Part shown: positions 42,281 to 52,500 of the stretch, one piece after another
Layout: each line of letters starts with the position of its first letter
Position numbering within the stretch: the first letter of the stretch is position 1
NCBI GenBank assembly: GCA_026396835.1
Contig: JAPLWA010000004.1
Location: 1 to 64,000 of the forward strand
Origin: Candidatus Falkowbacteria bacterium
GTDB taxonomy: Bacteria > Patescibacteriota > Patescibacteriia > Patescibacteriales > Patescibacteriaceae
Length of the DNA: 64,000 nucleotides
Direction: 5' to 3'
Made by a program: the position numbers and the translations under genes
Notes under the pieces: generated by a model
Told to the model about the DNA's origin: nothing
Seen by the model: only the letters and a program-made list of their open reading frames with translations
Databases searched by the model: none

Positions 42281-43716
42281 TCTTGCGTTTTGATAACGTA
42301 ACGTTTGAATATTTAGAAAAGAAACCGATTTTAGAGGCGGCTAGTTTTAGTTTACGCCGCGGCGCTAAATTTACTTTGATGGGACAAAACGGTGCTGGCA
42401 AAAGTACACTTTTTGGCTTAATCCGTGGTGAATACAAACCTAAAGATGGCCGTGTCTTAACGACTAACAATGCCACTATTGGCACCGCGCTTCAGGCCGT
42501 AGCGCGCAAAGACTTCGATTTAACAGTTGAACAATATTTTGCTTCAGCCTTTGAAGTCGTACCCGGCAACTTAGCGAGCAGGATTAGTAAAGCTATGGAC
42601 GCGGTTAATTTTGACGTGCCTGTTGAACGCCGGGTAGGTGATTTGTCAGGTGGGCAACAAGCTCGCTTGCTTTTAGCTTTTGCCTTGATTCAAAATCCTG
42701 ACATTCTTTTACTAGATGAACCGACTAACAATTTAGACAAAGCGGGAATCGATCACTTGATTCAATTTTTAATCATGTATGATAAAACAGTTATTGTTAT
42801 CTCACACGACGCTGACTTCTTAAATTGTTTTACTGAAGGAGTGCTTTATCTTGATGTCTTTACACATAAACTTGAAAGCTATGTTGGTGACTATTTTTCC
42901 GTGGTTGAAGAAATTAACAAACGAATCGAACGTGAGAAAATGAAAAATGCACAACTGGAAAAAGTTATTCAGGATCGAAAAGAAAAGGTTAACTTCTTTG
43001 CCAACAAAGGTGGTAAGATGCGTAAGCTAGCAAAAAAATTAAAAGATGAAACTGAGGAGTTAGAAGAAAATAAAGTCGACGTTAGACGTGAAGATAAAAC
43101 GATTCGTAGTTTTGAAATTCCTTGTCAGGATATTAACGGAGAAATTGTTAGAATAAGTTCAGTTAAAGTTATTGTTAATCATGAAGCGATTGATAAACCA
43201 GTTGAAAAAACTTTACGTAAACGAAGTCGCTTATTAATTACTGGTCCAAATGGAATGGGGAAGAGTACTTTGCTTCGTTCTTTAATATCAGACGATCATA
43301 AAGGGGCTGTAATTTTAGAAGGCGTTCGGGTCGGTTATTATAGTCAGGATTTTGCCACTCTTAATTTTGAACAAACAGTGTTTGATTCTTTGAAAAGCGC
43401 TATGGCTGATGGTTATGACTTACAAGATATGCGTTCAATCGCTGCTGGCTTTTTAATTTCCGGAGAACTAATGGGCCATCCAGTCGCAGCTTTATCTGAA
43501 GGTCAAAAAGGGCTCTTGTCTTTTGCACGTTTAGTTTTAATGAAACCAGGTTTGTTGATTTTAGATGAGCCAACTAATCACATTAATTTCCGCCACATTC
43601 CGGTAATTGCTAAAGCGATTAATGATTATGAAGGCGCCATTATTTTAGTAAGCCACATGAGCGAATTTGTTAGTGAAATTAGGGTTGATGACGAACTAGA
43701 TTTGAAAAAAATATAA
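42265..43716 (+). CDS. ABC-F family ATPase (ribosome-associated)
   Basis: Two ABC domains and no membrane domain, 483 residues. Domain 1: Walker A G-Q-N-G-A-G-K-S-T, signature L-S-G-G-Q-Q-A-R-L and Walker B L-L-L-D-E-P-T-N-N-L. The charged linker (about 200-265) corresponds to the P-site tRNA-interaction motif. Domain 2: G-P-N-G-M-G-K-S-T, L-S-E-G-Q-K-G and L-I-L-D-E-P-T-N-H-I. ABC-F proteins act on ribosomes in translation quality control or antibiotic protection; the subtype cannot be fixed here. Its leader resembles an attenuator. Confidence 0.9.
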   Translation: MAEEVILRFDNVTFEYLEKKPILEAASFSLRRGAKFTLMGQNGAGKSTLFGLIRGEYKPKDGRVLTTNNATIGTALQAVARKDFDLTVEQYFASAFEVVPGNLASRISKAMDAVNFDVPVERRVGDLSGGQQARLLLAFALIQNPDILLLDEPTNNLDKAGIDHLIQFLIMYDKTVIVISHDADFLNCFTEGVLYLDVFTHKLESYVGDYFSVVEEINKRIEREKMKNAQLEKVIQDRKEKVNFFANKGGKMRKLAKKLKDETEELEENKVDVRREDKTIRSFEIPCQDINGEIVRISSVKVIVNHEAIDKPVEKTLRKRSRLLITGPNGMGKSTLLRSLISDDHKGAVILEGVRVGYYSQDFATLNFEQTVFDSLKSAMADGYDLQDMRSIAAGFLISGELMGHPVAALSEGQKGLLSFARLVLMKPGLLILDEPTNHINFRHIPVIAKAINDYEGAIILVSHMSEFVSEIRVDDELDLKKI

Positions 43717-43727
43717 GCCTGTTTCTG

Positions 43728-43736
43728 TGCTATAAT
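43728..43736 (+). promoter_or_regulatory. extended -10 promoter of the 43744 gene
   Basis: TG-n-TATAAT at 43728-43736. ATG 43744 lies 7 nt after the -10 box, so the mRNA is probably leaderless. The -35 is weak. Confidence 0.6.
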
Positions 43737-43743
43737 ATTATAT

Positions 43744-43905
43744 ATGGATAAGAAATTTATAATGTTAGGCATGATAGTTGGCTCAGTAATTGGTAGTTAT
43801 GCTCCCACATTTTTTGGAGTTAGCGCTTTTTCATTAACTTCAATTATTTCCGGCGCAATTGGCGGAATTCTAGGCATCTGGTTGTCTTACAAGTTTCTTA
43901 ATTAA
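43744..43905 (+). CDS. small membrane protein (53 aa)
   Basis: A short gene with its own extended -10 promoter. The product has two hydrophobic helices rich in Gly, Ile and Ser (G-M-I-V-G-S-V-I-G-S and S-G-A-I-G-G-I-L-G-I-W-L), with glycine-zipper spacing that favours helix packing. It resembles small Gly-rich membrane proteins of the GlsB/YeaQ type in outline only. No function is claimed. Confidence 0.6.
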   Translation: MDKKFIMLGMIVGSVIGSYAPTFFGVSAFSLTSIISGAIGGILGIWLSYKFLN

Positions 43906-43963
43906 TACTTGATTTTATCTTAATAACAAGTTAAGATAAGACTTATTTATAAAAATCATTCAT

Positions 43964-44086
43964 ATGTCTAAAAGAAGTACTGGCCCAGGCAAAATTCAGA
44001 AGTCTAATTCTCATAAGACTAAGAAGCGCCTTGAAGTTAAGCGCGTAATGCTTGAAGCTAAAGCCGCCAAGAAGAAGCATAAATAG
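43964..44086 (+). CDS. small basic protein (40 aa)
   Basis: A Lys/Arg-rich peptide (about 14 of 40 residues basic) starting M-S-K-R-S-T-G-P-G-K and ending K-K-K-H-K. ATG 43964 is followed by a clean frame and a strong terminator 10 nt after the stop, which supports a real gene. Its composition suggests nucleic-acid or ribosome binding, but I cannot match it to a known ribosomal protein. Confidence 0.55.
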   Translation: MSKRSTGPGKIQKSNSHKTKKRLEVKRVMLEAKAAKKKHK

Positions 44087-44096
44087 TTTAATAAAA

Positions 44097-44125
44097 ACGC
44101 CCCTGCAAATGCAGGGGTGTTTTTT
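44097..44125 (+). terminator. terminator after the small basic protein gene
   Basis: ACGCCCCTGCA pairs with TGCAGGGGTGT around AA and is followed by TTTTTT. Confidence 0.88.
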
Positions 44126-44184
44126 GATTAACACTAATTTCTTAAATAAGCTATAATTATAGTAAGCATTAATAGGCTTAATTT

Positions 44185-45288
44185 ATAAAAAATAAAAACT
44201 CAGGTTTTACACTCATTGAACTATTGGTAACAATAGCAATTATAGGTGTCTTAGTTAGCATTTCTATTCTTAGTCTTTCAGCGGTTCGTCTTAAAACCAG
44301 AGATTTAAAACGCGTGCTTGATATTAAACAAGTTCAATCAGCGCTTGAATTGTATTTTAGTTATAATGGAGTTTACCCAGCAGAGGTAACGCCGGGCGGC
44401 GCTATAAGTGATGGTAACATAACTTATTTAAGCAAGGTTCCGTCTAATCCTTTACCAAAAACTAATAGTGATTGTTTGTCTAATCAAAATTATGTTTATA
44501 CTCAAGTTAATAGTGGAACTTCTTATACAATTTCTTTTTGCTTAGAAGGGCAAACGACTGCTTTGAATTCTGGTAATAATATTGCAACACCATTAGGCAC
44601 TACTGGTGGAAGTTCAGGCAGTGGTAGTAGTCAGTTTTCTACTTGCGGCGACGATTTAGCTTATTCCGGTGGAACTTATCATACGGTACAAATTGGTACT
44701 CAATGCTGGTTTAGAAACAATTTAGATGTTGGTACACGCGTTAATGGCGTGCTTGATCAAGCTGATGCTAACGCCGGAACAATCCAAAAATATTGTTATG
44801 ATGATGATCCGGCAAACTGTACGACTGATGGGGGATTGTATCAATGGCATACAGCCATGGCTTTTGCAGCGACTTGCGACAATCACACCGCAACTTCGCC
44901 TTGTGTAGTTAGCTCAACTCATCAAGGTATTTGTCCAACCGGCTGGCATATTCCAAGTGATGCTGAGTGGACAACTTTAACTAGATTTGTTAGTGGTGAT
45001 GCTAATTGCGATCCTGATCACGGCTGTCCTCCAGCTTCAACTAAATTAAAGTCAGTAACGCCAGCCTGGGACGGCACCGATGATTATGGTTTCTCGGCCT
45101 TGCCCGCTGGTTATCGTGGAAATAATGGACAATTTACACATGATGTTAATCGTTCAAATTTTTGGACCAGTCTAATTGATGACAGTGATGAGTCTTATCG
45201 TCGTTATTTAAACAACGGAGATGCTAAAGTTAATCGTGATGATGATAGGAAAATATTTGGTTTTTCAGTTCGTTGTGTAAAGGATTAG
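44185..45288 (+). CDS. prepilin with FISUMP (Fib_succ_major) head, apparent ATA start
   Basis: 367 residues if read from ATA 44185. The prepilin signal K-N-K-N-S-G / F-T-L-I-E-L-L-V-T lies right after this codon, and an in-frame TAA lies just upstream (44179). Later in-frame starts such as TTG 44224 would delete the cleavage site. A pilin core similar to the two FGE-headed prepilins follows, then a Ser/Gly linker and a FISUMP domain (Y-H-T-V-Q-I-G-T-Q-C-W-F-R-N-N-L; G-W-H-I-P-S-D-A-E-W; F-W-T-S; S-V-R-C-V-K). It is monocistronic, with TATAAT at 44152-44157. Confidence 0.75.
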   Translation: MKNKNSGFTLIELLVTIAIIGVLVSISILSLSAVRLKTRDLKRVLDIKQVQSALELYFSYNGVYPAEVTPGGAISDGNITYLSKVPSNPLPKTNSDCLSNQNYVYTQVNSGTSYTISFCLEGQTTALNSGNNIATPLGTTGGSSGSGSSQFSTCGDDLAYSGGTYHTVQIGTQCWFRNNLDVGTRVNGVLDQADANAGTIQKYCYDDDPANCTTDGGLYQWHTAMAFAATCDNHTATSPCVVSSTHQGICPTGWHIPSDAEWTTLTRFVSGDANCDPDHGCPPASTKLKSVTPAWDGTDDYGFSALPAGYRGNNGQFTHDVNRSNFWTSLIDDSDESYRRYLNNGDAKVNRDDDRKIFGFSVRCVKD

Positions 45289-45317
45289 CTCAAGGTTTTA
45301 CTTTTTATATATTATAA

Positions 45318-45344
45318 AAGCCGGCGAAGTAATATCGTCGGCTT
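45318..45344. terminator. bidirectional terminator between convergent genes
   Basis: AAAGCCGGCGA pairs with TCGTCGGCTTT, with an A-run before and a T-rich tail after it. Confidence 0.75.
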
Positions 45345-45352
45345 TATTAAAA

Positions 45353-45634
45353 TCAGTATAAATTTGTTGTTACTTCTATTTGGTGAATTTTTTGCTTTCC
45401 ACCTTCCGCTTTTTTCTTTTCTTTATTGTACTCTTCTTGCAGTATTTCTCTTGCTTTATTTGAGCAGTTTATGTTTTTGCATATTTTTTTAGGCTCAACG
45501 AAATTTTGATCATTAAGAGAAACTTCTCTTGATACATGTATCCCGCAGCCCTCTGCGTTGGCTTCGCAAATTTTGCCACTTGTAGCTTTTGTGTAGGTAA
45601 ATTCTAATTTACCATTCCTCTTTTTTTTCTCCAT
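45353..45634 (-). CDS. hypothetical Cys-containing small protein (93 aa)
   Basis: Not recognised. Four cysteines in two groups (C-E-A-N-A-E-G-C and C-K-N-I-N-C) could bind zinc, and the C-terminal third is a charged, coiled-coil-like helix rich in Lys and Glu. No signal peptide. It lies 18 nt downstream of the receiver-like gene on the same strand, so the two are probably one operon. Confidence 0.55.
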   Translation of the reverse strand: MEKKKRNGKLEFTYTKATSGKICEANAEGCGIHVSREVSLNDQNFVEPKKICKNINCSNKAREILQEEYNKEKKKAEGGKQKIHQIEVTTNLY

Positions 45635-45652
45635 TAATAGTTATAAATTTTA

Positions 45653-46315
45653 TTAGTTAATAAAATTATTTCTTGATAAGTAGATAAAATAGTCGTCTTT
45701 CTCTCTGGGGTCTTTTGTGTGGATCATATTATTCAACCTTCGTGGGCTAACTGTTATAAGCTCTTCGCTAGGGTTATTTTCAAAATATGATCTAAAATAT
45801 TGCTGGTTAAGATAATGAAATGATTTAATTAGTTCGCTCTCCCTGTCATTATCAGTTCCAAAATATTTCTCATCCCAGGAAATAATTGTTTCGTAACTTT
45901 TTATTATTAGATGAATTGCTTTTTTTAATATTTCGCCCGGAATGTACATATTGGCGCCTAAGCCAATCATTTTTTTCCTGCATGCTTCGTTTACCTCCTT
46001 ACTTGAGGTAGTGACTATCAAAGCTGCTGGGTTTATCTTCCTGACGCTGTTTATTATGTGTGCGCTTTCATGTATTTTGCCCGGGCAATCATCCATAAAA
46101 ACATTAACTACAATTATATCTGGTCGTACCGTGTTGAAAACTTCCAGGGCATCTTTTCCACTAAAGGTTTCAATAACATTGTAGTTATTTTCCGTCCTTC
46201 TACTTATTGTTTTTGTAATTCCGGTAATATTGTATGGTGATATTACTAGTATTGCATTGTTCAACTCTGGCACCCCTGGTGCTCCGCTCGTGCTTATTCC
46301 AATGGTTTTCCCCAT
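45653..46315 (-). CDS. atypical (pseudo-)receiver domain protein (220 aa)
   Basis: Residues ~20-145 follow a CheY-like receiver pattern: A-I-L-V-I-S, then R-P-D-I-I-V-V-N-V-F-M-D-D, then A-L-I-V-T-T-S-S and G-A-N-M-Y-I-P. The usual phosphoacceptor Asp is Asn here and the conserved Lys near the end is missing, so phosphorylation is unlikely. The C-terminal ~75 residues show no known output domain. No histidine kinase is nearby. I infer a protein-interaction or signal-sensing pseudo-receiver. Confidence 0.65.
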   Translation of the reverse strand: MGKTIGISTSGAPGVPELNNAILVISPYNITGITKTISRRTENNYNVIETFSGKDALEVFNTVRPDIIVVNVFMDDCPGKIHESAHIINSVRKINPAALIVTTSSKEVNEACRKKMIGLGANMYIPGEILKKAIHLIIKSYETIISWDEKYFGTDNDRESELIKSFHYLNQQYFRSYFENNPSEELITVSPRRLNNMIHTKDPREKDDYFIYLSRNNFIN

Positions 46316-46530
46316 TTAATTTTCCTCTCGTATTAGTTTAAGTTTATTAATGTGCTATTTAAGTTTACATACTACTAAGTAATTGTGCTTTTGTCAATTA
46401 TTATATTAAGCTAATAAAAATAGCATATTTTGCTCGCTTGGGTCTTTACTTTATGTTATAATTTTAATAACGAAGTCACTTGGGGATTGCGTTGTTTTCC
46501 TAATTTTTTAGACCTTACTTCAATATTTTC

Positions 46531-49500
46531 ATGCCCGCTAAGTTGCCCCGAAAAACATATAAAAGAAAATCAACTAAACCAGAGCTAATTCCGGTTAAGT
46601 TTTCTCGCTCATTGTTTATTTCAAAAAAAGTCCGCTTTGTTGTTGGCGGTCTTGTTTTATTGGCTTTGATTATTTACCCATTTACACGAGTGAAGAAAAT
46701 CGAAGCCGAGGTTACACCCTTTTTCTCGGGTTCATGTGACGGCGGTTGGGAAAATTCTGATAAAGCAGTTGGTGCACCTAATATTATAGAGGGTGGTATT
46801 GATAAGTACAGTGATCTTAACTCAGCCTCAATTTCAAATTCTATTGCACAAATACGTTGCGGAGGGTTTAGAGGAGAAGTCCCTCAAGATGTTGTTCCAA
46901 AAAAAGTTATACTTAAGTTTTCTTGGACTAATCATCTTGAAAATGTGATAGACATAAGTCCATCAATCGATCAGGGGCCAGCATCTGTTAACGAAGTACC
47001 AGCTCAAGGATCAAATGTTGAATCAAATCAAAATGAACAACCTGCTAATCAAGCACCTCTTGAAGTATCTCCATCAGGAGAATCTTCTTTTTTGAAAAAT
47101 TTTTTCTTCACATCAACGCACGCTCAGGAGAATGATCCATCACAGGTATTACCAGTCACAAGCTCAGATGTAGTAGATCCGGCTGCCGTAAGCGCTGAAG
47201 AGCCAGTCTCGTCAGATCGACCTATTATCCCTGAAGGATCAGTTGTTGAAGTTCGCTATACGCTTGACGGCACTAAGTGGGACACGCTTGGTTATGCTTC
47301 TGATATAAATAATTCTGTAAGCTTTGAAATACCGACTGGAGTTCTTTCTGGCTTTGCTGATTTAGAAAAAATTCAAGTTGCTCTTCAAACTTTGCCGACA
47401 ATTGATAATGCACCTAAAATTTATCTTGATGCTATGTGGTTGAACGTTGAATATCAGCCATCATCTCAAGAACTTAGCCAAGGGGAGATTGATAATTTAC
47501 CAAGAGTTAGAATTGATAATGTTTTTAAGCCTACAGAAGAAGATTTTCGGGCTGACGAAAAACCAAAATTTGAAGTCGATAATACCGTGTTAGATGCTAA
47601 GACTACAGAGATTATTAATGAGCAAAAGGCAGCTTCTGAACCAGCTCCAGGGCCAATCCCTGAACCAGCACCAGAAACACTACCCAAGGCAGATACTAAA
47701 ACAGATCCAGGAACCCAACCAGAAGTGACCCCACCTGCAGCAGATCCACTACAAGAACCGTCTTCAAATGCAACACAATTAAGAAAGCTTATTTCTATAC
47801 TTGGCGGAGATTGGTTAAAAAAAACCGTCCTAACTGCTTTTGCTCAAGATGCGATTGACCCTGCGCCAGTAGCTCCTGTTGAGGCTCCAGTTGAAATACC
47901 TGCCACATTACCAGTAGATGCTCCGACTGACACTCCAGCGCCGGCCGCTACTGATACTGTAACTCCAATACCAACTGACACGGCCGCACCAACGCCCACT
48001 GATATTGTAGCTCCAATACCAACTGACACTGTTGCGCCTACATCAACTGAAGCTCCAGCTTTAGCACCTATAACAAAAGCAAACTTTAAGGTTATTAAGT
48101 CTGATGTTTTTGATCCCGAGGGAGAAAAGGCAGAACTTCAGCCAGTAATCGAAGAAATAAATGGAGCTATAAGTATTAGTCTGCCTACACCATCTGACAA
48201 TTTTTTACCAGGCAAATATAAAATGGATGTAGAAATTTTGAGAGGTAGGTTAGTCTTTGTTTCTAGCCAGGATTTTACCTGGGGAGTTTTAGCGATTAAC
48301 ACCAACAAGTCAACTTACTTACCTAAAGAAGATGCTTATCTTCAAATGGGAACTCTTAGTGATACCGGAAATACGATCTGTGATGCCAATCTTAAATTAA
48401 AAATAACCAATGTAAATTTACAAACTGAGACAGAACTTTCTACTAGCGCCGGCACAATTGAATATAGTAAAACCTGTGGCGTAAATAACATAACTGATAA
48501 TCCAGATTATTTTGCTCATTACCAAGTTGGTGATCCAGGAGTTTATGACATGACTCTACAAAAAATTGATCCAAATAATGGTTCAGTAATTTATGAGATC
48601 AAAGATTCTTTTGAAGTCAAAGATTCTTTACCCTTTGAAGTTGAAAGAATTGGCGCGACTAGAATCAATCCATTCTTATCAAAATACGTGATGAATTTTA
48701 AAGTGAAAGCGAATCAAGATTTTAATGGTGTCATTGTTGAAACTGTTCCAGTCTCCATGAAAGTTACCGAGACTGATGATACTAAACAAAAAGAAGAGAA
48801 TGGAAAAAAATATATTATCTGGGAAAAGAGTTTGAGCGCCGGACAAACAATTGATTTAAGTTATGAATATCAGGGTGCAAAAATTTCGCCTCAAGTGTAT
48901 TTATTAGGTCCTCTAAATTTTTCCAATCCAGTTAATTGGTTGCAAAGATTATTTGGAGCTGATGATAAATTGATTTTTAAAGAAGCTGGTCAATGGCAAG
49001 TCGCTTCTGACTCCTTAACCGCCACGTGGACAGGAGCGGTTAATGGTAATTGGTCTAATGGTGGAAACTGGTCCGGCGGAGTCGTACCTGGCGCTGGTGA
49101 CAACTTAGTCTTCCCTAATGGTGCGTCTAATCTTTCGAATACTAATGATTTGATTCAAAATACAATATTTAACTCGATTACCTTTTTAGGCAGTGGTTAT
49201 ACTTTAGCTGGTAACGATATTATTTTAGGGCAGGGAGTTGCCGGAATTACTGACGGCGTAGCATCAGGCGGAAATACAATTAGTCTTAATATTCGACTTG
49301 ATGCCACTAGAAATATTTTTATAACCAATAGCGCTGAGACTTTAACGATTAGCGGCATGATTGGTGGAGCTGGTGGATTTAACAAAGAGGGAACAGGTAA
49401 ACTTATTCTTTCTGGCGCCAACACTTTTGCCGGAGCAACGACGATCAACGCTGGAATTGTAAATTTAAGACATGCTGAGGCTCTTGGAGCAATTGCCGCC

Positions 49501-52500
49501 GGAACTGCCGTGGTTGGTGGAGCTGAATTGCAGTTACAAGATGGAATAAATATCGGCTATGAAGCGCTGACATTGAGAGGATTTGGAGTTTTAGGTGGTG
49601 GTGCTCTCCGAAATATTAGCGGTGACAATTCTTTTGCTGGATTGATTACTTTAGTGGCTGGTGGAGCTGAAATTGATTCTGACTCAGGCACGCTTAGTCT
49701 TACTGGTGGTGTGACTGGTACCTTTAACCTTAATATTGATGGGGCGGGCAATATTACTTTTGATATGTCACCGCTCGCTATTGCCGGTGCTACCTTGACT
49801 AAGAATGGCGCTGGAACATTAAAATATAATTTTCCAAATACATATACTGGAACAACGGTTATCAATAGTGGGACTCTTTTATATGGCGTAGACAATGCAA
49901 TTCTATCGGGAGCTATTACGGTTAATAATGGAACACTAGATATAGCAACATACTCTGATATGGTTGGAACAATTACGCTTGGATTGATTGGAGATTTATC
50001 AAACCCAACTATCACTGGTTCAACTGGAGTTTTAAGTAGTGCTACATTTACTGTTTATAGCGGAACAATTAGTGCCATCATTGCCGGCGACGGTGGAGCT
50101 TTAACTAAATCAACACCAGGAACGGTTATTTTAACTCGACCTAATCTTTATAGCGGCGCTGTTTCCGTGAGTGCTGGTATTCTTGATATTAGAGACAGCA
50201 TGGCTTTGGGCGTTATCGATGGTATAACTACTGTTTCGGCAGGTGCAACACTTCTTATAAATGGTAGTGGTCTTTCGATTCCAGAATATATTACCATCTC
50301 AGGAACTGGTATGTTATATACCGGAGCCATTCACAATGCGACAGGTAATAATACTTTAACAGGTGTTGTTACGCTTGCGGCCGCTGCTGTTATAGATTCT
50401 GATTCCAGTACCACTCTTACAATTGATCAGAAAGGAATTTCGGCTGTTTCTTTTGCGTTGACCGTGAGCGGCGCCGGAAATGTTACGACAACAACTTCGG
50501 CTCCTATTTGGGCAACGTCAGCTTCGCTTGTTAAGAATGACGCCGGAACTTTAACACTCGGTGGTTATAATAACTTTACCGGTTCTACGGTTATCAACGA
50601 TGGTATTGTTATATTAAGTGGAGCCGGCACTCTTCCGTCATCGGCTGTGACGATTAACTCAGGTGCAACCTTGACGGTTGATAATAGTGCAACTGATTTA
50701 TTGAATCGTATATCATCATCTGCTTTTACCATGAACGGTGGAAATTTTAATTATATTGGTAATAGTTTGTCTGATGCCTCAGAGTCAGCTGGAGCTTTAA
50801 CGCTCACAAGCGGTCATAATATTATTACTGTAACTCCAGGAGCTGGTGGACCGACAACTATGACCTTTGCCAGTTTGGCACGTACCGCAGGAGCAACAGC
50901 TCTTTTTAGAGGCACAAATCTTGGATCCACTCCGGCAGCCAATGTTTCTACATTGATGTTCACTACTATTGGAGCGAACTTAATCGGTGCTGCTGGTGCG
51001 GCTAACTCTAAAACTATCAGCGTTATTAAAGGTGGGTTTGGTGATACTTCTTTAAGTGGAACCGGATCAGATATGGTGACATATAACGTCGGAAATACGA
51101 ATGGTCTAAGACTTCTTAATCAAGCTGGATTTAGTGGTGAATATGCTTCCGATTTTTCTACTATTAATACCAATGTAAAATTAACTGCCGGTACGGCAGC
51201 AACAACTCAATCAGTTAACTCCTTAATTTTAAATGGTTTTGATGTAACTAATCCTGGGACTGGTCAAACCTTAACAATGGCTTCTGCGAGTTTAAGCGGA
51301 AACATTTTAATTAACAGCGCTAACAATATTGCTGGAGCTAATACGACTCTCGGTATTACAACTAATGAATTAGATATTTTAGCGAGCGCTTCTTCTACGG
51401 TCTCAGCAGTAATAGGAACAGCTGTTGCTGGATCCTTGACCTTAAGCGGAACAGGAAATGTAACTTTAAGTACAGCGTCTTTATATACTGGTTTAACTTC
51501 TGTAAATAATGTGACTTTAACCTATGGCGCGAGCAACGTTATTTCTTCTGGAGGCGTAACAGTTAATAATGGAACGCTTGATATGGGTGCAAATAGTGAT
51601 ACTGTCGGTGCAGTTATAATGCAGCGAGGAACTATAACTGGTGGAGCAGGAGTATTAACCGGATCTTCATTTGAGCTTAGAAGTGGGACAGTCAGCGCTA
51701 TTATTGCTGGTTCAGGAACTACTACTCGTATAGCGACTAATACGGCTGCTGATAGTATTGTCTTATTAACAAGAGATAATACTTACAGTGGTGTAACAGC
51801 GATTGATAATACTTACAGTGGTGTAACAGCGATTACTAGCGGAATTCTTAAACTTGGTGCAGCTGGTGGCGCAACTAATACACCACTCGGTACCGCTGTT
51901 GGTGGAACAACTATTGCAACAATTGGAGCGCTCGATTTAAATGGTTTTTCAATGACTAGCGGAGAACCAATTACTTCTTTGAATGGTTTAGGTTATGGTT
52001 CAGGTGCAACTGTTGCGAATGGAAATAGTAACATGGGCGCCTTGATGAATAGTTCATCAACTACTGTGTCTTATAGCGGTGCGATTACTCTTGGTGCAGC
52101 TGCGAGAATTGCCGCTGATGCTAGCGTGATGAATATTAGTAGCAATATTTCCGGTGCCTTCGTACTGACAATTGGAGGATTTAATGATTCAACTTTTTCC
52201 GGAACTCTATCCACTATTACTGGTGTGACTAAAGATGGCTTTGGAACCTTAACTCTTTCAGGAAATAATTCTTATGCAGGTGTTACTACGGTGAGCGTTG
52301 GAGATCTTAAATTAGGTGCCGCTGGTGGAGCCACTAATACTCCACTCGGCATTGCTGGTGCTGGTAACAATACCCTTGTGTCAGCTGGTGCTATGCTTGA
52401 TTTAAATGGATTTACTCTTGGTACAGCTGAACTATTAACAATTAACGGAACAGGATTTGGACTCGGTGATTTTGCACTTGGTGCTTTAACAAATACTTCA

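Noticed and set aside
44224-45288. TTG 44224 as start of the FISUMP prepilin
   Set aside because: It removes the leader and the G/F-T-L-I-E cleavage site that both paralogues keep.
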